A stretch of DNA of 49,993 nucleotides from an uncultured Eubacterium sp. (GTDB lineage Bacteria > Bacillota > Clostridia > Lachnospirales > Lachnospiraceae), in contig CAJTMV010000034.1 in the NCBI GenBank assembly GCA_910577225.1, forward strand, positions 1 to 49,993. Reading direction: 5' to 3'. The position numbers and the translations under genes were made by a program. This document shows positions 44,029 to 49,993 of this stretch, piece by piece; position 1 is the first letter of the stretch, and each line of letters begins with the position of its first letter. Under the pieces are notes generated by a model. It did not search any database and was not told the origin of the DNA. It worked only from the letters and a program-made list of their open reading frames with translations.

Positions 44029-44990
44029 CTGAGTTGTGTGCAGAGATAAAAAGTGGCGTATTTTATGTGAGCATGTAGTGTAGAGGGGGATTATCTGGGA
44101 ATGAATCTGAATTGTCTGCAGAGATAAAAAGTGGGATATTTTATGTGAGCATGTAGTGTAGAGCGGGAATATCTGGGAATAAACCTGAATTGTGTGCAGA
44201 GATAAAAAGTGGGATATTTTATGTGAGCATGTAGGTAGAGTGGGAATAGCTGGGAATGAATCTGAGTTTTCTGCAGAGATAAAAAGCGGCATATTATGGG
44301 AACAAACCTGGGTTGTGTGCAGAGAAAAAAAGTGGGATATTTTATGTGCGCATGTAGTGTAGAGGGGGAATATCTGGGAAACAAACCTGAGTTATCTGCA
44401 GAGGTAAAAAGCGGCATATTATGGGAACAAACCTGAGTTATCTGCAGAGGTAAAAAGTGGGATAATTTATGTGAGTATGTAGTGTAGAATGGGATTATCT
44501 GGGAACAAACCTGAGTTGTGTGCAGAGAAAAAAAGTGGGATATTTTATGTGAGCATGTAGTGTAGAGTGGGACTATCTGGGAACAATCCTACGTTATCTG
44601 CAGAGGTAAAAAGCGTCATATTTTGGGAACAAACCTGAGTTGTGTGCAGAGATAAAAAGTGGGATATTTTATGTGAGCATGTAGTGTAGAGCGGGAATAT
44701 CTGGGAACAAACCTGAGTTATCTGCAGAGGCAAAAAGTGGGATATTTTATGTGAGCATGTAGTGTAGAGGGGGATTATCTTGGAACGAACCTGAGTTATC
44801 TGCAGAGGTAAAAAGCGTCATATTTTGGGAACAAACCTGAGTTGTGTGCAGAGATAAAAAGTGGGATATTTTATGTGAGCATGTAGTGTAGAGGGGGATT
44901 ATCTGGGAAACAAACCTGAGTTGTCTGTAGTGGTAAAAGGTGGCATATTTTATGTGTGTATGTAGTGTAGAACGGGATTATCTGGGAACA
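44029..44990 (+). repeat. 14-unit minisatellite of alternating 78-bp and 46-bp units
   Basis: Units begin with CTGAGTT(G/A)T at 44029, 44107, 44185, 44262, 44308, 44387, 44433, 44511, 44589, 44635, 44713, 44791, 44837 and 44916. Lengths are about 78 bp except four of 46 bp (numbers 4, 6, 9 and 12), which lack an internal block of about 32 bp. The order is L L L S L S L L S L L S L L. Short units share the variants GCAGAGRTAAAAAGCG and TGGGAAC. No sustained frame with translation signals exists; minus-strand frames here are artefacts. The array fills the gap between the GNAT gene and the exporter promoter. Confidence 0.95.
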
Positions 44991-45019
44991 TTTAAACGGT
45001 TACAGAACTGCATGGAATT

Positions 45020-45062
45020 TACATATGATCTTCATACGTACTTCATATCGTGGGTGTATAGT
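45020..45062 (+). promoter_or_regulatory. Response-regulator-dependent promoter of the ABC exporter
   Basis: TACATA (45020), TTCATA (45031) and TTCATA (45042) are spaced exactly 11 bp; nine bases after the last comes the -10 TATAGT (45057-45062), preceded by GGTG. This copies the layout before the two-component system. No consensus -35 is present, as expected for an activated promoter. Confidence 0.78.
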
Positions 45063-45101
45063 ACAAAAATAAACGGAGTTTGAGGGAAAGGGAAAGTATA
45101 A

Positions 45102-45287
45102 TTTGAGAAAGGATATGAGGAAAAGTTCATTTGGAAAAGGATATGAGGAAAAGTTCATTTGGAAAAGGATATGAGAAAAAGTTTATTTGGTAAGGATATG
45201 AGGAAAAGTTTATTTGGGAAAGGATATGAGGAAAAGTTCATTAGAGAAAGGATAAGAGAAAAAGTTTATTTGGGAAAGGATTAGCAG
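45102..45287 (+). repeat. 28-bp tandem repeats in the exporter mRNA leader
   Basis: Six and a half units (starts 45102, 45130, 45158, 45186, 45213, 45241, 45269) of the type TTTGGAAAAGGATATGAGG, ending AAAAGTTCA; the fourth has 27 bp. The array is purine-rich and lies wholly between the promoter and the start codon. Five units contain AAAGG-AT-ATGA, giving short overlapping frames, such as 45115-45174 (starting MRKSSFGKGYEEKF) and 45171-45284. Confidence 0.92.
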
Positions 45288-45319
45288 AAACGCAGATGTA
45301 AAAGAAAGGGAGTCTGATT

Positions 45320-46210
45320 ATGTTGCTTAAAATTGAAAATCTGAGGGTGCGGTTTGGAAACGCTACTGTTTTGGATATTCGCACACCGATTTGTATCGAA
45401 GAAGGAGACCGTATCGGAATTATAGGTTCGAATGGGGCAGGAAAAAGTACTTTTATTAAAAGTATTCTTGGCCTGGTCCCATATCATGGAACGATTCGAA
45501 GCAATCTGATGCCGGAAGATATCGCCACACATATGCAGTTCAATGAATATACGGATAATATGGCTGTTAAATATATTATGGAGGCAGTGCTGCATACAAA
45601 AATTTCTAAAAATAAGAAGCTGCAGAATCTGATTGATGACTTTGATTTTAGCGACTGTTTGAAAAAAAGGTATAGTAAATTATCGGGTGGACAGAAACAG
45701 CGTTTTACAATTATTATGATCTTGATGCAGGATGCTCCGCTCACGTTCTATGATGAAGTGACTTCTGGTCTGGATTTCGAGACGAGACAAAAACTGGTGG
45801 AAAAACTGGCGGAATGGTATCGGGGAAAGACATCCGGTCTGTGTATGGTTTCGCATTATTATGAAGAACTGGAACAGCTGGCAGATAAGCTGCTGATTCT
45901 GGATCAGGGCCAGGTGATCGATTATGGCGGCCGGGAAGAGCTGTTTCAAAAATACTGTCAGAGATCTGTAATTGTTCTTGATTTCAGTGAGAAAAACCGG
46001 AAACTGACAGAACCGTACAAAAAACTGGCTTCACCGGAACATCAGATCGTGCTGTCCTGCACGTCGGAAGAAGAGGAGCTGGAAATTACGCAGCGTATGG
46101 TCAGACATAACATTAATTTTAAACGAAGCAACCATGATATTGAAAGTATTTATATGAACGCAAAACTGTCGTATGAAATGAAGCAGGAGGAATCGAAATA
46201 TGCGGTTTAA
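45320..46210 (+). CDS. ABC exporter, ATP-binding subunit
   Basis: 296 residues with a single ABC domain: Walker A GSNGAGKST (about 36-44), signature LSGGQKQR near 121, Walker B LTFYDEVTSGLD near 143 and the switch histidine in MVSHYYEE near 178. The C-terminal 80 residues form an accessory domain seen in many drug or bacteriocin exporters. AAAGGGAG lies seven bases before the ATG. It overlaps the permease by 11 bases. The promoter shares operator repeats with the two-component operon, so it should be induced by that system; antimicrobial peptide efflux or self-protection is a reasonable guess, not shown. Confidence 0.9.
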   Translation: MLLKIENLRVRFGNATVLDIRTPICIEEGDRIGIIGSNGAGKSTFIKSILGLVPYHGTIRSNLMPEDIATHMQFNEYTDNMAVKYIMEAVLHTKISKNKKLQNLIDDFDFSDCLKKRYSKLSGGQKQRFTIIMILMQDAPLTFYDEVTSGLDFETRQKLVEKLAEWYRGKTSGLCMVSHYYEELEQLADKLLILDQGQVIDYGGREELFQKYCQRSVIVLDFSEKNRKLTEPYKKLASPEHQIVLSCTSEEEELEITQRMVRHNINFKRSNHDIESIYMNAKLSYEMKQEESKYAV

Positions 46211-46988
46211 ACACAAAAATAAGTGCACGTCTCAGCTGATACAATTTCAAATGCGCAATGTTATAGGAAATCCTTATGTGCATATATTCGGCATTGGACT
46301 GCCAGTCTTACTGGCAATGCTGATTACAAGAATCGCCTGCATGGAGCTGCAGGGGAATACAGCAATTATAATGGTATCGACTTCTGTTTATCTTGGAATG
46401 GGAACTCTGATTCCGATGGCGGTGCTGTTAATGGGTTATGCTGTCAGTTATGCACAGGAACTTTCCAAAGGCATACCAGAGAGGATGCATTTGTTTGGAT
46501 TTAAAAACAGTGTACTGTTTTGCAGCTGTGCAATAGCCCAGATGCTTTTTCTGCTCATTGCGCTTGTTATCTTTTTTCTGACAGGAATTATTATTTCGGG
46601 AATAAAAATACCAACAGTATCCGGACTAATAAGTTATATTTTGTGTATTTTTTTCTTTAGCATGATTTGTCTGACACTTGCACATGGAATTGCCAGTATT
46701 TGCAGGAACTTTGGCAAGACGTATTGTGTTTGCATGATCCTGTATTTTGCTTTTATGATTTTGGGCGGGATGATGGGTATCCAGTATGAGGATCTGCCGA
46801 AGTGGGCGCAGCATGCTGCAAAACTTCTGCCAGTCACGTATATAAACAAAGATTTTTATCAGATCTGGGTCGGAAAACAATATAATTTTATGCCTATGAT
46901 ACAGTCCTTTTTATTTTTTGGCGCGATATCTGTTATTTTATTGTTTATTGCATTGAAACGTCCGTCAGGTGTTCGGAAAAGTATATAG
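46200..46988 (+). CDS. ABC-2-type exporter permease
   Basis: 262 residues with six membrane spans (about 24-45, 55-80, 98-125, 133-160, 168-188, 230-250) in the ABC-2 arrangement. The N-terminal cytoplasmic helix is TSQLIQFQMRNVIGNPYVHI, and the segment WAQHAAKLLPVTYINKDFYQ before the last span is typical of the family, where the sequence 'LP..Y' recurs. It forms the membrane channel with the preceding ATPase; a homodimer is likely since no second permease is present. Confidence 0.85.
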   Translation: MRFKHKNKCTSQLIQFQMRNVIGNPYVHIFGIGLPVLLAMLITRIACMELQGNTAIIMVSTSVYLGMGTLIPMAVLLMGYAVSYAQELSKGIPERMHLFGFKNSVLFCSCAIAQMLFLLIALVIFFLTGIIISGIKIPTVSGLISYILCIFFFSMICLTLAHGIASICRNFGKTYCVCMILYFAFMILGGMMGIQYEDLPKWAQHAAKLLPVTYINKDFYQIWVGKQYNFMPMIQSFLFFGAISVILLFIALKRPSGVRKSI

Positions 46989-46999
46989 TGCAGCGAATG

Positions 47000-47051
47000 A
47001 AAATAAAGCGCGTAAGAAATTTTGTTCTTAATCACTTACACACTTTATTTT
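47000..47051 (+). terminator. Terminator of the ABC exporter operon
   Basis: AAAATAAAG(CGC)GTAAG pairs with CTTAC(ACA)CTTTATTTT, with a small mismatch bulge and an A/T-rich loop. Confidence 0.75.
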
Positions 47052-47197
47052 ACATTTTCTACATGAATTTGCAAACGTGATTTTTCTAAAATCTGCAGGT
47101 CGTTAACTGGTTATTATGGCTGTCTGCATCCATGGATACAGAAACATGGCGATTTTTTGAGGATGATAGCATGGAACAATGAGTATGCACGGATGCA

Positions 47198-47656
47198 TTA
47201 TGCCATTCCGTTTACTGTCTTATATTTATACAGCATTTCTGCATGATTTTGCTCTTCGATCTGAATATCTGCCAGCAGTTTTCTAAGTCCTGGTTCTGAA
47301 AACTTAAATACGTTAGAGTTGTATTCGGAAGAGACCATTTTTTCAGTACCGATGCAGTCTGTTGCAAGGAAACAGTCATTTTTCTTATCTTCGTTGTCTG
47401 TTAAAGCGCTGTAGGTTGCCTGTGGATTGTAATTTTTACCGTCATAATCGTTGCAGTTGCAGGTCGGTACGTTACCGGAAAGGACTTTGCCAAGGGATTC
47501 ATGATGCTTTTTTTCTTCTTTTTCCAGATTCTGAAACAGGTCTTTTAATACAGTGTCTTTTGCTTCTTTGCCGTATCTGTTATATTTTTCGATACAGCTC
47601 TGCTCCTGTGTCTGTAAGTCTTTAATTGCGGTTGTTTCTTTTTCTGTTAAAATCAT
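47198..47656 (-). CDS. CotF-like spore coat protein
   Basis: 152 residues. Two helical halves of a ferritin-like bundle (TEKETTAIKDLQTQEQSCIE, EKEEKKHHESLGKVLSG; then CIGTEKMVSSEYNSNVF, LLADIQIEEQNHAEMLYKY) surround a Cys/Asn-rich middle (VPTCNCNDYDGKNYNP). This layout is that of proteins annotated as spore coat (CotF family) in Clostridia. It supports the sporulation capacity suggested by spoIIID. Ribosome site AAAGAGGT. A sporulation promoter was not recognised. Confidence 0.8.
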   Translation of the reverse strand: MILTEKETTAIKDLQTQEQSCIEKYNRYGKEAKDTVLKDLFQNLEKEEKKHHESLGKVLSGNVPTCNCNDYDGKNYNPQATYSALTDNEDKKNDCFLATDCIGTEKMVSSEYNSNVFKFSEPGLRKLLADIQIEEQNHAEMLYKYKTVNGMA

Positions 47657-47822
47657 ATTTTCGTACCTCTTTCTTAATAGAATAACTTGTTTATGCAGAG
47701 ATATTATGTGTCAGTTGGAAATTATTATACGCTGCTGGTTAAAATTTTTCCGGTTATGGGTGACAGGTTTTTTATCAATGGTTTGGAAGTGGATTTTATA
47801 TTTGTGGTTATGTAAAATATTC

Positions 47823-47851
47823 TTGTGTTTCCGGGTGGACTATTTTATAAT
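47823..47851 (+). promoter_or_regulatory. guaA promoter
   Basis: TTGTGT 47823-47828, a 17-base spacer and TATAAT 47846-47851 give a leader of about 115 bases before guaA. No purine riboswitch core was recognised in that leader or in the rest of the 318-base gap. Confidence 0.6.
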
Positions 47852-47974
47852 GAATAACAGTATTACACGCAGACGGCGGATACAGGCAGGGGATTGTAAG
47901 TTTGCAGGTGAAATGGTAACAAATAACCGGTTTGTCGTCATTTGCCGTCATGAAACATAAGAGAGGAGAAAACG

Positions 47975-49516
47975 ATGAGTCAGGAAAAAGTCATTGTCCT
48001 TGATTTTGGCGGACAATATAATCAGTTGATTGCACGACGTGTACGAGAATGCAATGTGTACTGTGAAGTGCATCCTCATTATATTTCTTTGGATGAAATT
48101 AAAAAGATGAGTCCAAAAGGAATTATTTTTACAGGAGGACCAAACAGTGCATATCTGGAGGATTCTCCATCCTGTAGCAGACAAATCTTTGAGCTTGGAA
48201 TCCCGGTGCTTGGTATCTGTTACGGCTCGCAGCTTATGGCGCATTTGCTGGGAGGCGCTGTTAAAACCGCGCCTACGAGTGAGTATGGAAAAACAGAAGT
48301 AAACATCGACGCGACAAGTATGCTGTTTGATGGTGTACAGGCGAACACGATCTGCTGGATGAGCCATACGGATTATATTGAAACGCCTCCGGATGATTTT
48401 CGGATTATCGGACATACGACTGTCTGTCCGGTAGCTGCAATGGAATGTCCGGAGCGCGGACTTTACGCAACGCAGTTTCATCCGGAAGTCATGCACACAG
48501 TGGAAGGACAAAAGATGCTGTCTAATTTTGTCTATAAAATCTGTGGCTGCAATGGCGACTGGAAAATGGACTCCTTCGTTGAAAAAACGATTGCGCAAAT
48601 TCGTCAGAAGGTTGGCGACGGGAAGGTGCTGTGCGCGTTATCTGGCGGCGTGGACTCCTCAGTGGCAGCAGTTATGTTAGCCAGGGCGGTAGGAAAGCAG
48701 CTGACCTGCGTATTTGTAGATCATGGCCTTTTGCGCAAAAACGAGGGAAGTGAAGTAGAGGAAGTCTTTGGTCCGAACGGGCCGTACGACCTGAATTTTA
48801 TTCATGTGAATGCGCAGGATCGTTTTTATAACAAGTTGAAAGGCATCGAAGAGCCGGAACAAAAACGAAAGATTATTGGCGAAGAGTTTATCCGCGTATT
48901 TGAAGAAGAGGCAAAAAAAATCGGCGCGGTAGATTATCTGGTACAGGGAACGATTTATCCGGATGTGATCGAATCCGGACTTGGGAAGTCTGCGACGATA
49001 AAATCCCACCATAATGTAGGAGGACTTCCTGATTATGTAGATTTTAAAGAAATTATCGAACCGCTTCGGCTTTTATTTAAAGACGAAGTCCGCCAGGCGG
49101 GCCGTGAACTGGGCATTCCGGAACATCTCGTCAGCCGTCAGCCGTTTCCTGGCCCGGGGCTGGGGATACGAATCATCGGTGAGGTGACGGCAGAGAAGGT
49201 AAAGATCGTGCAGGATGCGGATGCCATTTACAGGGAAGAGATTGCAAAGGCAGGACTGTCGGGGACGATTAGCCAGTACTTCGCGGCACTGACAAATATG
49301 AGATCTGTGGGAGTTATGGGCGACCTGCGGACTTATGATTATGCGGTAGCCCTGCGTGCAGTGACCACGACGGATTTTATGACTGCGGAGTGTGTGGAAA
49401 TTCCGTTTGAGGTGCTGCAGAGGGTGATGAATCGGGTTGTGAATGAGGTGAAGGGGGTTAACAGGGTTGTGTATGATTTGACTAGTAAGCCGCCGGGGAC
49501 GATTGAGTTCGAGTGA
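47975..49516 (+). CDS. guaA: GMP synthase (glutamine-hydrolysing)
   Basis: 513 residues, full length. An N-terminal class I glutaminase (Cys82 in GICYGSQL; His/Glu in QFHPEVMH) is followed by the ATP-pyrophosphatase domain (SGGVDSS near 223) and the dimerisation domain ending KPPGTIEFE. It aminates XMP to GMP. GAGAGGAG lies before the ATG. The last ~100 bases use codons rare in the rest of the gene (AGG, GGG, ACT, AGT, TTG, GAG), suggesting that the 3' end was supplied by an integrated element; the protein sequence stays canonical. Confidence 0.96.
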   Translation: MSQEKVIVLDFGGQYNQLIARRVRECNVYCEVHPHYISLDEIKKMSPKGIIFTGGPNSAYLEDSPSCSRQIFELGIPVLGICYGSQLMAHLLGGAVKTAPTSEYGKTEVNIDATSMLFDGVQANTICWMSHTDYIETPPDDFRIIGHTTVCPVAAMECPERGLYATQFHPEVMHTVEGQKMLSNFVYKICGCNGDWKMDSFVEKTIAQIRQKVGDGKVLCALSGGVDSSVAAVMLARAVGKQLTCVFVDHGLLRKNEGSEVEEVFGPNGPYDLNFIHVNAQDRFYNKLKGIEEPEQKRKIIGEEFIRVFEEEAKKIGAVDYLVQGTIYPDVIESGLGKSATIKSHHNVGGLPDYVDFKEIIEPLRLLFKDEVRQAGRELGIPEHLVSRQPFPGPGLGIRIIGEVTAEKVKIVQDADAIYREEIAKAGLSGTISQYFAALTNMRSVGVMGDLRTYDYAVALRAVTTTDFMTAECVEIPFEVLQRVMNRVVNEVKGVNRVVYDLTSKPPGTIEFE

Positions 49517-49600
49517 TGAAATGGGCTTTAAGAACCCAGTGTTTATGCGAATTCCAAACAAATATGTTTAGGAACTGGCAACGATTTGGCAACATTTTTC
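49410..49600 (+). other. Candidate integration junction at the guaA 3' end
   Basis: The guaA 3' end is a known target for genomic islands. Codon use changes at about 49410, and the sequence after the stop carries TGGCAAC twice (49576 and 49587, 11 bp apart), which could be integrase arm-type sites. The other attachment site would lie outside the window. Confidence 0.4.
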
Positions 49601-49640
49601 ACATCACGCACTAAATAATTACATCATTGGCATAAAGAAA

Positions 49641-49682
49641 ACCTTGCTGATTTTCAGATATGTAACTGAATATCGGCAAGGT
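49641..49682. terminator. Bidirectional terminator
   Basis: ACCTTGC(T)GAT...TCAG and CTGA...ATC(G)GCAAGGT pair around TATGTAA, with T runs on both sides. It serves the minus-strand gene ending at 49693 and possibly guaA. Confidence 0.75.
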
Positions 49683-49692
49683 CTTTTTATGG

Positions 49693-49992
49693 TTATTTCT
49701 GCTTTTTCTTTTTAGCTGTTTTCTTTTCTTCTTTCTCGATTTTCTGAAATTCTTCCATGAGCATATCACTGACCGCCTGTGAGGGGACTTTCGCCCAATG
49801 CTTTGAAGTGTCCAGTTCGGGGTACTTGTACCGCCACTGGTCGTATTCCTCTTTGGTTATATCGCCCTGTTCCAGTTTGGCGGCTTGCTCCTGCCATGTG
49901 TGGAACATATCGAACATGGACGTATAAGTGGAATAGTCGGACTTGTCAAGGCGCAGGCAGATTTCCCCGTCAATCTCACCGATTTTCAGCCC
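49693..49992 (-). CDS. C-terminal part of an unrecognised protein, probably from a mobile element
   Basis: The frame is open from the window edge, so the gene starts outside; 99 residues are visible. They contain EIDGEICLRLDKSDYSTYTS, a helical segment (EQAAKLEQGDITKEEYDQWR), YKYPELDTSKHWAKVPSQAV and a Lys/Glu-rich tail. I recall similar 'ITxEEYDxWRYxYPxxDT' tails in proteins of Clostridia conjugative elements but cannot name the family. Its place next to guaA supports a mobile-element origin. Confidence 0.6.
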   Translation of the reverse strand, partial: GLKIGEIDGEICLRLDKSDYSTYTSMFDMFHTWQEQAAKLEQGDITKEEYDQWRYKYPELDTSKHWAKVPSQAVSDMLMEEFQKIEKEEKKTAKKKKQK

Positions 49993-49993
49993 G

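Noticed and set aside
44008..44417. Minus-strand frames through the large array (repeating LHAHIKYPTF peptides)
   Set aside because: Repeat artefacts; the 46-bp units break the frame and there are no translation signals.
44029..44990. Possible CRISPR array
   Set aside because: The whole 46-78 bp unit is conserved with no unique spacers, and no cas genes are near.
47850..47960. 36-codon frame just upstream of guaA
   Set aside because: Its ATG overlaps the -10 box of the guaA promoter, so it would not be on the transcript; no family match.
47657..47974. Purine riboswitch in the guaA leader
   Set aside because: None of the conserved purine-aptamer loop sequences is present.

Overview
The window reads as a chromosomal segment of a spore-forming Gram-positive anaerobe, most likely a Lachnospiraceae-type Clostridia. 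The grounds are spoIIID, a CotF-like spore coat gene, a PKTGD-type sortase substrate, Bacillus/Clostridium-style promoters (TTGACA-17-TATAAT), strong AGGAGG ribosome sites, moderate-low GC and family-level resemblance of many proteins. The genus cannot be fixed from the sequence alone. I saw no tRNA, rRNA or CRISPR array.

Positions 1-6500 are an AT-rich accessory region. It holds the 3' end of an IS4-family transposase, a truncated excisionase-like gene, an unrecognised P-loop protein, a small helix-turn-helix protein, a decayed Rpn/PD-(D/E)XK transposase-type gene, two small tandem-repeat tracts, a duplicated promoter module and three XRE regulators, two of them a tandem duplication.

Positions 6500-18500 are a cell-surface locus: a secreted 2816-residue protein built of MBG/Ig-like repeats with two C-terminal Fn3 domains, then a class B sortase, then its likely substrate (BspA-type leucine-rich repeats, Ser/Gly stalk, PKTGD sorting signal). 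A strong terminator closes the locus.

Positions 18500-31800 hold core and membrane genes. They include a Crp/Fnr regulator next to a complete BMP-type nucleoside ABC importer (binding lipoprotein, double ATPase, two permeases), a CmpB-like membrane protein, an unknown membrane protein behind a palindromic operator, spoIIID, an NfeD-like/flotillin pair, an SDR reductase, an XRE regulator, a HAD phosphatase and a membrane-tethered SGNH hydrolase.

Positions 31800-41040 hold a PadR/FtsW-like pair controlled by a large inverted repeat, a wrecked chemotaxis receptor, a DUF2520 dehydrogenase-like protein, the de novo NAD genes nadA and nadBC (divergent) with their likely repressor niaR, and a metallophosphoesterase.

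Positions 41045-47000 are the most interesting part. A two-component system and, about 2 kb further on, an ABC exporter each lie behind the same promoter architecture (TTCATA direct repeats 11 bp apart, 9 bp upstream of the -10). Between them lies a 14-unit minisatellite mixing 78-bp and 46-bp units, and the exporter's leader carries a second array of 28-bp repeats. This looks like one regulon physically split by repeat expansion.

The window ends with a spore coat gene, guaA (whose last ~100 bp have atypical codon use, as expected if a mobile element has integrated there) and the end of an unrecognised gene probably belonging to that element.
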